Assembly: GCA_003023185.1 (NCBI GenBank) | Contig: PXSB01000054.1 | Span: 1 to 58,227, forward strand | DNA length: 58,227 nt | Direction: 5' to 3' | Source of the DNA: Halobacteriales archaeon QS_9_67_17 | GTDB lineage: Archaea; Halobacteriota; Halobacteria; Halobacteriales; Haloarculaceae | Part shown: positions 15,852 to 24,360 of the stretch, piece by piece | How the letters are laid out: the number at the start of each line of letters is the position of its first letter | Numbering within the stretch: position 1 is the stretch's first letter | Position numbers and translations under genes: made by a program | The notes under the pieces: generated by a model | What the model was told of the DNA's origin: nothing | Database searches by the model: none | What the model saw: the letters and a program-made list of their open reading frames with translations, nothing else

Positions 15852-17540
15852 TCACTCCGCCTCGGGTTCCCCTTCGACGGAGGCGTCAGACTTGGGCTTG
15901 TCGTCGGGTCCGTCCTCGAACATCGCGTCGAACACCTTCCGCTCGGCGGTGCGGAGGTGTTGCGTGAACGTCGAGGGGGTAATCTCGAAGCTGTCCGCCA
16001 GATCCTGCGCGCTGCTCTCGCGGGGCCACCCGAAGTAGCCGCCGGAGTAGGCCGCCTCCAGCGCGTTCCGCTGTTTCTCCGTCAGCCGTTCTTCGACCGC
16101 AGACCGGCCGGCCGAGACGCCAGCGTCCGTCTGCTGGACCTTGCGTTGCGCGATGACCGAGACGTTGGACGCGTGGTCCTGTACGCGTTCAATGAGCCGT
16201 CGCTTGTCGCGTCCCGGTGGAAACTCGACGACGAACCGGAATCGGCCGTCGATGATCGAAGCGGAGGTGACGTGGCCGCCGTGGGTCGCGGCCGCCTCGG
16301 CGAGTTCACTGATCGCCGGACTGGTGAGTTCGAACTCGACCGTCTGGTCCTCGGCAGAGAGGATGCGAACGTCGTCGGTGCCGTCGGCTCGTTCGGTGGC
16401 GTCACGGAACGTCTCGGAGTCGATGCCCGCGCTCTCTCCGTAGGCGACGAGCGAACCGTCGTTCCGGATGAGACTCTCGAACTCGACGGCCGGCGTCTGG
16501 TTGGTCGGGAGCGCGATCAGGTCGTCGACGATGTCGTCGATGCCGAAGGTGAGTTCGAGCACCTGATCGCTCACCAGCGCGTCCTTGCGTTCGAGCGCCG
16601 CGAACGCGTGGCCGATGACGTCGCCCAGCCGGGAGAGGATCTCAATTTCCGGTGTCGAGAAGGCGTTCGGCGACGCGGCGTAGATGTTCAACACGCGGTA
16701 GAGGTGGTCCTCGTACGCGACCGGCACCGCCGCGGAGGAGTGGTAGTCGCGCTCGATTGCTTCCTCGCGCCACGGCTCGAACGTCAAGTCGGACTGTACG
16801 TCCTGCATCACCTGCACCTCGTGGGTCCGGACCGCACGGCCGGCCGGCCCCTGTCCGGTGTCCTCGCCGCCGACGGTCACCTCTATCTCGTCGAGATAGC
16901 CGTCTTCGACGCCGGCCGCAAGCTTGGGCGCGATGCGACCACTGCTGTGATCGACGGCGCCGATCCAAGCGAACCGGTACGCGTCGGTGTCGGCGACTCG
17001 TTCACACACGGCGCGTTCGAGTTCCTGCTGTGTCGACGTCGTGATGACAGCGTGCGTGATCTCTTGGGTGATTCTGTTGAGGTTGTTGAGCGCCCGGAGC
17101 TGTTCGAGCTGTCGGACGCGCTCGCGCTCCTGTTGGTTCCGGTCGATGGCGTGGTGGATCGAGCGCACCAGCAGTTCGCTGGACACCTCGCCTTTCACCA
17201 GATAATCCTGTGCGCCGCGCTGGACCGCTTCGGTGCCGACCGACTCGTCGCGCAGTCCCGTGAGGACGACGATGGGGACGTACTCCGTCGCGTCGACCAC
17301 CGTTTCGAGCGTGTCGATGCCCGTGCTCTCCGGCAATCCGAGGTCGAGAAGGATCACGTCGATGTCCCCCTCGTCCAAGCGGTCGAGGCCGTCCGAGAGT
17401 CGCGACGCGTGGTGTAGCCGTTGCTCGTCGGTCGCGACCCGCTCCAGCAACCCTTCCGTCTGTCCGAGCATCTCCTCGATCAGCCGTGCGTCGCCGGGAT
17501 TGTCCTCGATCAGGAGGATGTCGAGCGCGTCGGCACTCAT
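15852..17540 (-). CDS. Response regulator with receiver, GAF and Bat/HTH-10 domains
   Basis: A 562-residue protein. Residues 1-125 are a receiver domain with phospho-acceptor Asp in VILLDLGLPES and the conserved Lys in YLVKGE. Residues about 150-320 are a GAF sensor domain (ELERAVCERVADTDAYRFAW, GPAGRAVRTHEVQ). Residues about 325-480 are the bacterio-opsin-activator region. The C-terminus has HTH-10 (LTEKQRNALEAAYSGGYFGW). It is a cytoplasmic DNA-binding regulator. It overlaps the upstream receiver-only gene by 4 bp (ATGA), so the two are translationally coupled and probably belong to one phosphorelay. No histidine kinase is adjacent. Confidence 0.9.
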   Translation of the reverse strand: MSADALDILLIEDNPGDARLIEEMLGQTEGLLERVATDEQRLHHASRLSDGLDRLDEGDIDVILLDLGLPESTGIDTLETVVDATEYVPIVVLTGLRDESVGTEAVQRGAQDYLVKGEVSSELLVRSIHHAIDRNQQERERVRQLEQLRALNNLNRITQEITHAVITTSTQQELERAVCERVADTDAYRFAWIGAVDHSSGRIAPKLAAGVEDGYLDEIEVTVGGEDTGQGPAGRAVRTHEVQVMQDVQSDLTFEPWREEAIERDYHSSAAVPVAYEDHLYRVLNIYAASPNAFSTPEIEILSRLGDVIGHAFAALERKDALVSDQVLELTFGIDDIVDDLIALPTNQTPAVEFESLIRNDGSLVAYGESAGIDSETFRDATERADGTDDVRILSAEDQTVEFELTSPAISELAEAAATHGGHVTSASIIDGRFRFVVEFPPGRDKRRLIERVQDHASNVSVIAQRKVQQTDAGVSAGRSAVEERLTEKQRNALEAAYSGGYFGWPRESSAQDLADSFEITPSTFTQHLRTAERKVFDAMFEDGPDDKPKSDASVEGEPEAE

Positions 17541-17998
17541 CGCTTCACCTCCTCCGGCGGGAGCCGGACCGCGTCGAGCCAGAACGACTCGAATCGCCTG
17601 ACCGCCTCGATGAACTCGTCGGGGTCGACCGGCTTCGTCAGATACGCGTTGGCGTCGAGTTCGTACGACCGCACTACGTCCTCCTCGGCGCGCGAACTCG
17701 TCAGCACGACGACCGGGAGATACTGGAACTGGTCGTCGTTTCGTATCCGTTCGAGCACCTCGTCGCCGTTCGTCCGCGGGAGATTGAGATCGAGGAGCAT
17801 CACGTCCGGGCGCGATTTGTCGGCGTGGTCGCCGCGCTGATAGAGGAAGTTCAGCGCCTCGTCGCCGTCGGTGACGACGTGGAGCGTGCTGGTGAGGCGG
17901 CTGTTCTTGAACGCCTCCTTCGTGAGCCGAACGTCGCCGGGATTGTCCTCGACGAGCAGAATGTCGGCGGACTCACCGGCGGTAGGTGCGTCACTCAT
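17537..17998 (-). CDS. Single-domain response regulator (Rcp1-like receiver)
   Basis: A 153-residue receiver-only protein. The start MSDAPTAGESADILLVEDNPG at 17998 was chosen; the track ORF reaching 18571 is an artefact. Phospho-acceptor Asp lies in DVMLLDLNLPRTNG, the conserved Thr/Ser in VVVLTSSRAEED, and the Lys in YLTKPVDPDE. The length and NFLYQRGDHA segment resemble Rcp1-type receivers that serve phytochrome-like kinases. It probably passes phosphate within a relay together with the coupled downstream regulator. Confidence 0.92.
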   Translation of the reverse strand: MSDAPTAGESADILLVEDNPGDVRLTKEAFKNSRLTSTLHVVTDGDEALNFLYQRGDHADKSRPDVMLLDLNLPRTNGDEVLERIRNDDQFQYLPVVVLTSSRAEEDVVRSYELDANAYLTKPVDPDEFIEAVRRFESFWLDAVRLPPEEVKR

Positions 17999-18083
17999 CA
18001 GTCTCACCCACCGCCGGTAGCGTGAAGCCACCGACCGTCGAGCCGGTGATCTGCGGATACGCAGACAGGTCGAGCGACGCCTT

Positions 18084-18410
18084 TCACAGCCAGTGGCCGC
18101 CGGCGAGAATGATGATGCCGGACGCACCGAGGAGGAGAAGCTGGACGACGGCTTCTCGGGCTGGAGCGCCGTTCTGTAGGATGAGCGCAGTCCAGCCAAC
18201 CGCGAACAGCACGCATATGCCGCCAAGCAGTCCGGCAGCGCGGACTGCCGAGACGGCACGTCGCCAAGGGAGCCATACAGCCGAAACGCTCCATCTGAAA
18301 TTATAACTTGGGGGTGCGAGTTTCTCCGCGACGCATCGCCGTCCGTCATCGGCGGTACCGACGCGCCGTGACTCTCCGTCTGTCCAATCAGGCGAGCGCC
18401 ACACCCCCAC
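18084..18410 (-). CDS. Small two-helix membrane protein, start uncertain
   Basis: The last ~65 codons encode two plausible membrane helices (AAGLLGGICVLFAVGWTALI and EAVVQLLLLGASGIIILAGG). The first 40 codons of the ORF look random, and a TATA-like AAGTTATAATTT at about 18298-18309 lies inside them. The only ATGs just after that box (18294, 18276) are in another frame. Either the gene is decayed by a small frameshift near its 5' end or it uses an unusual start. Function unknown. Confidence 0.35.
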   Translation of the reverse strand: MGVWRSPDWTDGESRRVGTADDGRRCVAEKLAPPSYNFRWSVSAVWLPWRRAVSAVRAAGLLGGICVLFAVGWTALILQNGAPAREAVVQLLLLGASGIIILAGGHWL

Positions 18411-18443
18411 CCACTTTTAACCGACCGTTTCCAATTTTGGACA

Positions 18444-19646
18444 ATGACCGAGCGTCCGATACCGAAAGGCGTGAGCCTCGACACGCTACGGGACATCGTC
18501 GCTGGCTGGGCGGCCGTCGGGGCGGCCGACGAGCCACAGTACACCTCCGACGTGGCGGAGGCGACGGGCATCTCGGATGCCGTCGGCCGACAGACCCGAT
18601 TCCTCGAAGCAGTCGACGTTCTCGAATCCGAGGGCCAGCATCACGTGCTCACCGAGGCGGGCGCTCCGCTCGCGCAGGCACTTGACTCGGGAGCGACGGA
18701 CGAGGCGCGGGAACACGCCACCGACCTGCTCGGGGACTGGACAGTCACCGACGAGCTGTACGGACTCCTCCGCAGAAACCAGGTCGAACGGGAGCAGCTC
18801 GAACGCCATCTCGCTGCGATAACCGACCACGACCACACGAACAGCCGCGTGTCGTCGGGTGTCGGGACGCTGCTGGACCTGTACGAGTGGGCGGGCCTGC
18901 TCGACCGCGACGACGAGGACCGATGTCGTATCCCCGAAGCGAGGAGGGAAACCAAAGACGAGGTGGCCGAACTCCGCCGCGAACTCGACGCGATGCGGGC
19001 CGACCTCTCTGACGAGATAGCCGCGGTGCGAGACGAGACACGGGAGACGAGCGAGCAGGTCCAGCGCGCGCTCGAACGGTCCGTCGCGGCCGCCAACGAG
19101 GACATCGACGCGACGGTGGACGAGGCCGCCAGAGGACTCGTCCGAGCAATCGTGGCCGCCGAGTCCGGGGTCGAGCAGGCACTCGAAAGCCGCCCGACCG
19201 ACGGCTCCCCGGAGGAGCAAGCCGGTGAGGGTGCAGACACGGAGGCCGAGGCGCTAACCGCGGAACCTGAGTCGAGCGACGCGGTCGGAGATGTCGACAC
19301 GGACGGCGGGTCGAGTCTCGACCTCCTGTCGGGCGAGACGGACGCCGTCACCGTCGACCGCGACACCGACACGGTCAGGATCGAAGCCGACGGCTCGACG
19401 TTCGAACTTTCTCCGTCCGGCGTCGAGATAATCGACGCGGGAGAAGCCGACGGTGGTGAATCGGACGAGGGTAGCGACGCACCAGCCGAGGCGGCCGCCG
19501 GTCGCCCGTCGACGAGTCGCGCCGGCGAGGACGCAATCGCGCTCTCGCTCGATCTCGCGCTCGACACCGACACCGACGACGTGGAGGACCTCGTCAGAGG
19601 ACTCCGACGGGCGCTGGTCGACGAGATGCTCAGCGAAGAGGACTGA
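18444..19646 (+). CDS. Winged-helix protein with coiled coil and acidic C-terminal region
   Basis: A 400-residue protein. Residues 1-150 look like paired helix-turn-helix/winged-helix modules (YTSDVAEATGISDAVGRQTR, then SSGVGTLLDLYEWAGLLDRD), reminiscent of DUF5343-like proteins. Residues about 170-250 form a coiled coil (EVAELRRELDAMRADLSDEI...). An acidic low-complexity stretch and a small ordered segment (VTVDRDTDTVRIEADGSTFE) precede an amphipathic C-terminal helix. There is no membrane segment. A TATA-like CTTTTAACC lies about 28 bp upstream. It may be a chromatin- or partition-like DNA-binding protein. I do not recognise the family with confidence. Confidence 0.65.
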   Translation: MTERPIPKGVSLDTLRDIVAGWAAVGAADEPQYTSDVAEATGISDAVGRQTRFLEAVDVLESEGQHHVLTEAGAPLAQALDSGATDEAREHATDLLGDWTVTDELYGLLRRNQVEREQLERHLAAITDHDHTNSRVSSGVGTLLDLYEWAGLLDRDDEDRCRIPEARRETKDEVAELRRELDAMRADLSDEIAAVRDETRETSEQVQRALERSVAAANEDIDATVDEAARGLVRAIVAAESGVEQALESRPTDGSPEEQAGEGADTEAEALTAEPESSDAVGDVDTDGGSSLDLLSGETDAVTVDRDTDTVRIEADGSTFELSPSGVEIIDAGEADGGESDEGSDAPAEAAAGRPSTSRAGEDAIALSLDLALDTDTDDVEDLVRGLRRALVDEMLSEED

Positions 19647-19681
19647 CGCAAGAGGAAAGCGGTTATCGGGGTCAGCGCACT

Positions 19682-20710
19682 TCAGTCCGATGTCGAGTCG
19701 TCGGAGTCCGGCTGGTCCGGAGCGTCCGGCTCGTCAGGTGCGTCCGGTTCGTCGGGCGCGTCCGTGTCGTCGGAGTCTGAATCCGAATCCGAGTCCGAGT
19801 CGCTGTCTGAATCCGAGTTCACGTCGCTGGTAGAGGCCGTGCTACCGTCGGAATCGTCATCTGAGTCCGAGTCGTCGCCGTCGGAGTCACCGTCGTCGGA
19901 ATCGGAATCATCGTCTGAGTCTGAATCTCGGTCGTTCTCGTCGGAGTCGTCAGAGTCGTCATCATCGTCGTTCGATTCGTCCGAATCTCTGTCGTCGCCG
20001 TCGGATGAGTCCTCGTCGCCATCGTCGGACTCATCGGAATCGTCGTCACCCTCGTCGCCATCCTCTGAGTCGTCATCGCCGTTCTCGCCTTCGTCAGGAT
20101 CGTCGCCTGGGTCGTCGTCCGAATCGTCATCGTCGGAATCGTCGTCCGAGTCGTCCTCATCAGAGTCGTCCTCGTCGTCGCCGATGACGTACGTCGCGGA
20201 CATCGGATCGTCCGTGCTCTGGACGTTGATAGCGATTTCGACCTCGTGTTCGCCGGTAGTCGTCGGATTCTCGGCGGAACCGTAGCTGACCCGCAGGACG
20301 TCACCCTGATGCAGGGTGTAACTGCCGCCGAAGGCTATATTCAGGGTTTCGCCGTTGTTCGTCTCGGTGACGCTGCTGAGGTCGTCGGAGACGTCGACCG
20401 TGGTCCCGTTCGAGCGAACGATCTCCGCGGTGAGGACGTCCGACTGGTCGACGTTGCTGACCGTCCCGTCGAAGTCACCCTCGACGCTGTAGTCGATTCG
20501 GATGCTGTTCAGCGAATCCGTGTCGTCTGCGGCCTCGATGGTGCCGGTTGCCGTGTGGACTGCCGTCGCGCCCGGCGCCGAGGGATCGGCGCTGATAGAC
20601 GCCTCCGTCGCCGCGCCGGCCGTCCCGACGAAGGCGACTCCACCGACGGCCGCCAGCAACATCAGTGCCGACAGTACGGTCGCGTTGAGTGCGGTGTTTC
20701 GATGTGCCAT
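19682..20710 (-). CDS. Secreted protein with shared head domain and mixed acidic repeat tail
   Basis: A 342-residue protein. It starts with a signal peptide (LSALMLLAAVGGVAFVGTAG), followed by the same head domain as in the two paralogues at 11.7 and 14.7 kb (SAPGATAVHTATGTIEAADD, DFDGTVSNVDQSDVLTAEIV, FGGSYTLHQGDVLRVSYGSA). The tail of ~165 residues is Asp/Glu/Ser-rich, includes a pure SD run, then three DAPDEP/DAPDQP units, and ends SDDSTSD, similar to DDSTSN of the large paralogue. No sorting signal. A TATA-like TATATTTATTA lies about 45 bp upstream on the minus strand. Confidence 0.82.
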   Translation of the reverse strand: MAHRNTALNATVLSALMLLAAVGGVAFVGTAGAATEASISADPSAPGATAVHTATGTIEAADDTDSLNSIRIDYSVEGDFDGTVSNVDQSDVLTAEIVRSNGTTVDVSDDLSSVTETNNGETLNIAFGGSYTLHQGDVLRVSYGSAENPTTTGEHEVEIAINVQSTDDPMSATYVIGDDEDDSDEDDSDDDSDDDDSDDDPGDDPDEGENGDDDSEDGDEGDDDSDESDDGDEDSSDGDDRDSDESNDDDDDSDDSDENDRDSDSDDDSDSDDGDSDGDDSDSDDDSDGSTASTSDVNSDSDSDSDSDSDSDSDDTDAPDEPDAPDEPDAPDQPDSDDSTSD

Positions 20711-21075
20711 GGTACTGCTCTCGTGTCTTTCGGTATTATTTCAGAAGCAAGGATAATAAATATACGTGACGGTAGCGAGCACTCATCGTGAGGGAAATTA
20801 GCGAAACACGCAGTTCAGAGACTACGGTCGGCTAAATTGGCAGTCGGGGTGAACGACGGCGGTCGTCGCCGGCACTCTCTAATCACAAATAACTGGGGAT
20901 GCCACAGCCTCATCCGGACACAGCGACCAACCGGTCAGCGTTGAGGTGCAGAAAGATGGATACTGCCTGCAAATGTTCAATTTACGGCCAGAATGTGACA
21001 CACCTATTTAGCAAATTTGGCTCAGATTGTAGCTTCGGAACGGTTATACGTGTACTCACTCTTTGTATATTTGTA
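20711..21075. promoter_or_regulatory. Divergent promoter region, SD-family gene and cspA
   Basis: 365 bp without a gene. On the minus side, TATATTTATTA near 20752-20765 serves the secreted-protein gene. On the plus side, GGTTATACGT near 21040-21050 sits about 28 bp before the cspA ATG, predicting a very short leader. A second AT-rich run is seen near 20990-21020. Confidence 0.45.
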
Positions 21076-21270
21076 ATGGCAAACGGCACGGTTGACTTCT
21101 TCAACGACACTGGCGGCTACGGTTTCATCGCGACTGACGACGCTGACGACGACGTGTTCTTCCACATGGAAGATGTCGGCGGCCCGGACCTCGAGGAGGG
21201 GACCGACGTCGAGTTCGATATCGAGCAGGCGGACAAGGGTCCGCGCGCGACGAATCTCACCCGCGAATAA
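21076..21270 (+). CDS. cspA: Cold-shock domain protein CspA
   Basis: A 64-residue single cold-shock domain that binds single-stranded RNA and DNA. The RNP-1-like GYGFIATDD and RNP-2-like VFFHMED motifs are both visible, and the protein starts MANGTVDFFNDTGGYGF as is typical. The ATG at 21076 is the only sensible start; the track ORF from 20899 extends into the promoter. The predicted leader is only a few nucleotides, unlike the long cold-shock leaders of bacterial cspA. Confidence 0.95.
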   Translation: MANGTVDFFNDTGGYGFIATDDADDDVFFHMEDVGGPDLEEGTDVEFDIEQADKGPRATNLTRE

Positions 21271-21436
21271 CTGACTCGTTGTCGCCACGCGGCGACATCG
21301 CACTCACAATTCTTTCGAACACATCAGTCCAGAGCGACCGCGCTGACCCGCACAGTCACCGCTGGTCTGCCCTTATAAGGGTCGAAGGTGAGTGAAACGG
21401 TCATCGTAGGAAGACTGACAAGACCGTCGGACGTGG

Positions 21437-22000
21437 TCAGTGGCCGGCGATGACCACACCCAGATCCTCGTGTGAGAGGTCGTCGACCGTGTCCACGAGG
21501 TCCGTGTTGAGGTCGTCGTACTCGCGTCGTAGCTCCTCGTACGCTTCCGAAGACTCCAGTTCGGCGTCGGTCATGTACTTCTCCAGCAGCGCGATCTTCC
21601 GCGCGACGACGAACTGTCGGTTCACGCGGGTGCCGAACTCTGCCCGCTGGACCAGCCGAGCGACGAGGGCACGGAGTGTCTCGGCGTCGACCGGCTTACA
21701 CAGGTACTCGTCGAAGCCGAGATCCACCACGTCGTCTGTCGGCTCGACGGCGGTGACCATCGCGATGCGCACGTCCGTCTCTGAGCTACGCATCCCGGCG
21801 AGGACGTCGTCGCCCGGCGCGTCGGGCATGCGCCGGTCGAGGAGAACGACGTCGATTGAGTCGTCGAACACGTCGAGTGCCTCCGTCGCGTTACGAGCAG
21901 TCACCACCCGATGGGCTTCAGAGAGCCATCTCCCGTACAGTTCTCTGAGCCGCTCATTGTCCTCGACGACGAGCACGGTCGGCTTGTCAGCAGAGTTCAT
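21437..22000 (-). CDS. Response regulator with HalX C-terminal domain
   Basis: A 187-residue protein. Start chosen at MNSADKPTVLVVEDNERLRE (22000); further in-frame ATGs upstream at 22018 and 22033 are possible. The receiver domain covers residues 1-115, with Asp in VVLLDRRMPDAPG and Lys in YLCKPVDAE. The C-terminal ~70 residues (EFGTRVNRQFVVARKIALLE) match the HalX domain, a haloarchaeal helical module of unknown output. It stands alone next to cspA. Confidence 0.9.
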   Translation of the reverse strand: MNSADKPTVLVVEDNERLRELYGRWLSEAHRVVTARNATEALDVFDDSIDVVLLDRRMPDAPGDDVLAGMRSSETDVRIAMVTAVEPTDDVVDLGFDEYLCKPVDAETLRALVARLVQRAEFGTRVNRQFVVARKIALLEKYMTDAELESSEAYEELRREYDDLNTDLVDTVDDLSHEDLGVVIAGH

Positions 22001-22140
22001 CCCACTCCATCTCCCCATGTGATTTCCCCACACATTGGACTATATCGAACGGGTGGAGATCATATAAACCATCTACCGTGTTTTCGCCCGCTGAAAACGG
22101 TGGACGGACGACGTATTAGGCTCGCGCTCGTGGGCCCGAT

Positions 22141-22599
22141 ATGGATCTTGACCGGTTCGCTTCAGACACACCGGACGACGACGCCCGTGGCGATGCGCGC
22201 GTCTGTGTCGTCGCGACGCAGTCAGACACGTTCGACCGATGTCGCGACGGCTTCTATCCTGCGCCTCGCTCCTACGAGCGTACCCGGCGCGACTTCGAGT
22301 ACATGGCGTTTTACCGAACTGCGCCCGTCTCGGCCGTCACCCACTACGCGCCGGTGACTGACCGCGTCGAACAGGTGCGCGGCGACCCCGGGCCGATGGC
22401 CGAGGCCGACTGGGAGGCGCTCATCGATCCGTTCTCGACGGAATCCGTCGTGCTCGTCTTCGAGTTGGGTGACCTCGTGCCGCTGGACCGGCCGGTAGGG
22501 AACGATCAAAACGGCGTCCGGGGCGCGTGGTACTGCACCGTCGACGATGTGCGTGCGGCCGAGACACTCTCGGAACTGGCCGACCGCTCGGAAGACTGA
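22141..22599 (+). CDS. Conserved haloarchaeal protein of unknown function
   Basis: A 152-residue soluble acidic protein (MDLDRFASDTPDDDARGDAR...). It has an alpha/beta look with segments FEYMAFYRTAPVSAVTHYAP and STESVVLVFELGDLVPLDRP. It has no signal peptide or membrane segment and no motif I can assign. Reading frame, codon use and length support a genuine gene. It converges on the thioesterase gene 9 bp downstream. Confidence 0.7.
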   Translation: MDLDRFASDTPDDDARGDARVCVVATQSDTFDRCRDGFYPAPRSYERTRRDFEYMAFYRTAPVSAVTHYAPVTDRVEQVRGDPGPMAEADWEALIDPFSTESVVLVFELGDLVPLDRPVGNDQNGVRGAWYCTVDDVRAAETLSELADRSED

Positions 22600-22608
22600 C
22601 TGGCAGAC

Positions 22609-23043
22609 CTACTCCGCGGCTATGCCGGCGTCGCGTAGCTCTCGGTCCCGGTCGCTCTCGACGGTCACCTCCGGGACGGACACCGGGTCGCCGTCGGCGT
22701 CGACGGCGACGAAGACGAATCGCGACTCGCAGGTGCGCTCGCGCTCGCCTGTCCGGGGATTCTCACGGTCGACGGTCACCCGGACGCGGACGCTCGTCTC
22801 GCCGGCGTCGTACACCCACGACTCGACGACGGCCGTTTCGCCTCGGGGGACCGGGCGCGTGAAGTCGAGGCCGTCGACGCGGGCCGTCACGCATGTCTCG
22901 CCGGCGAAGCGCATCGCCGACAGCGCCCCCACCTCGTCCATGAGCTTCATGACGATGCCACCGTGGGCGGTGTCGTAGTTGTTCGTCATGTCCGGCTGTA
23001 TCCGGTCGCGGTTCTCGATGTAAGTGCAGGTCGGCGTCGGCAT
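22609..23043 (-). CDS. Acyl-CoA thioesterase (hotdog fold, YciA/BACH type)
   Basis: A 144-residue protein with the hotdog active-site region NNYDTAHGGIVMKLMDEVGA and the strand TCVTARVDGLDFTRPVPRGE, as in cytosolic acyl-CoA hydrolases. It would hydrolyse acyl-CoA to free acid and CoA in the cytoplasm. Substrate chain length cannot be read from sequence. It is followed on the same strand by the zinc-ribbon gene 23 bp upstream, which may share its transcript. Confidence 0.88.
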   Translation of the reverse strand: MPTPTCTYIENRDRIQPDMTNNYDTAHGGIVMKLMDEVGALSAMRFAGETCVTARVDGLDFTRPVPRGETAVVESWVYDAGETSVRVRVTVDRENPRTGERERTCESRFVFVAVDADGDPVSVPEVTVESDRDRELRDAGIAAE

Positions 23044-23066
23044 ACCGTTACTACGGAGACTGGCCT

Positions 23067-23798
23067 TTAGACCCGCTCGGTTGCCACGTCACAGCGGAGA
23101 CACAGCACCGTGTCCGCGACGTGATTGATGTCGTTCGCGCCACACTCTGGACACCGATACGAGTCGTTGCCGTACTCCGTCGAACCCCGCGGCGCGTGGA
23201 GATGGCCTTCCCGCTCGCGGGCGTCGAGAAACGCCGGCAACCGCGCCCGAGCGAAGCGGACCCGACGCGCGAGCGCGTTCGAGCCGTCGCCGTGGATGTC
23301 GTCCCACGCGGCGTCGTCCGGCCGCGACAGCTGCGTCAGCAGATCCGTCCCCGCCTGTAACAGGGGTCGAGTCGTCGCCGTCGACGGGTCGTCGGGGTCG
23401 GCGTCCTCGTATGCGGCCGCGGCGCGGTCGTACGCCTCCTCGGCACCGTCGCTGTCTGCGAGCGTCCGACAGTGGCCCACCCACTCGTGACAGGCCGCGG
23501 CGTCGACGCCGTCCACGCGACGGCGGTAGTCGGTCGCGACGAGGACGCCCTGTAGGCCACGGTTGCGCGCGCCGGCGTCGTCGCCGGCCAGTTGCGCACA
23601 GACGCCCGCGAGCACCAGATAGCAGAGGCCGTCGCCGGCGCTCGTCCGGTCGTCGGTCAGCGCGCGCTTGAACCCCTCGTAGCCCGCGAGCGTTCCGTAG
23701 GCTCCCATCGTGTACGCGTCGGCCGCCTCGCGCCACCGCTCCGGGCCGAGCAGTCGCACCGCGCGGTCCGCGTGGTCAATGTCGTCGGTCACAACCAC
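23067..23798 (-). CDS. TPR-like helical protein with C-terminal zinc ribbon
   Basis: A 243-residue protein. Most of it is alpha-helical with Ala-rich repeats resembling TPR hairpins (AAACHEWVGHCRTLADSDGA, EEAYDRAAAAYEDADPDD). The last 35 residues carry CPECG and CLRC, a zinc ribbon. This layout is common in conserved haloarchaeal proteins without known function; a scaffold or RNA/DNA-associated role is inferred. Confidence 0.7.
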   Translation of the reverse strand: MVVTDDIDHADRAVRLLGPERWREAADAYTMGAYGTLAGYEGFKRALTDDRTSAGDGLCYLVLAGVCAQLAGDDAGARNRGLQGVLVATDYRRRVDGVDAAACHEWVGHCRTLADSDGAEEAYDRAAAAYEDADPDDPSTATTRPLLQAGTDLLTQLSRPDDAAWDDIHGDGSNALARRVRFARARLPAFLDAREREGHLHAPRGSTEYGNDSYRCPECGANDINHVADTVLCLRCDVATERV

Positions 23799-24008
23799 GT
23801 TATGAGACGCCCGGACGGACGGGTTCCGGTCGCGGCCACGCCCGCCGGTTCACTCGTCCCACAGCGTCGGTCGGCTGTTGCCGTCGCGTACCACCTTCCG
23901 GTCGCCTCTTACCATCGCGCGGCCGACTATCCATCCAAATCACAACACAACGGTCGATTAACCCAGCGTACCAAACGGCCTTTTCGGGTGTCTCTCGTCT
24001 GTAGAGAT

Positions 24009-24251
24009 ATGAGCGCGACGACCGCACAGAGCGCGACGGGGCTGAGCGAGAAACAGCGACGCATCCTCGCGTATCTGCGCGAGGCGGGTCGCACGAACAC
24101 CTACTTCAAGTCCCGCGACATCGGCGAGGAACTCGGCATGTCAGCAAAGGAGGTCGGGACGAACATGACGGCCATCTACGAGGGCGAGTTCGACATCGAT
24201 GTCGAGAAGTGGGGTTACTCGTCGGGAACGACGTGGAAGGTCACCCTCTGA
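24009..24251 (+). CDS. Small winged-helix protein (DUF7123-like)
   Basis: An 80-residue protein, MSATTAQSATGLSEKQRRIL at the start, with a helix-turn-helix (FKSRDIGEELGMSAKEVGTN) and a C-terminal wing (KWGYSSGTTWKVTL). The ATG at 24009 was chosen; the longer track ORF is a read-through of non-coding sequence. Such small single-domain proteins are abundant in haloarchaea and probably bind DNA. DUF name from memory. Confidence 0.8.
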   Translation: MSATTAQSATGLSEKQRRILAYLREAGRTNTYFKSRDIGEELGMSAKEVGTNMTAIYEGEFDIDVEKWGYSSGTTWKVTL

Positions 24252-24360
24252 CCGGCGTAACGCCTCGCACTATCGGATAACTCTCTTCAACGAACCGACC
24301 GAGAACGTATCGGTAGCTCGATGAGTTACAAGTGCCGCAACGAGTATGAGCCGCGCGCCG

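Noticed and set aside
15236-15967. 243-residue Thr/Ile/Arg-rich ORF in the SD tail
   Set aside because: A shifted reading of GAY-TCN repeats; the SD frame has the signal peptide and conserved head domain.
15957-17417. 486-residue plus-strand ORF opposite the response regulator
   Set aside because: Antisense shadow caused by high GC; the minus strand has clear receiver, GAF and HTH domains.
17537-18571. 344-residue version of the single-domain response regulator
   Set aside because: The extra 191 N-terminal residues lack protein character and cross a promoter-like region; the receiver begins at 17998.
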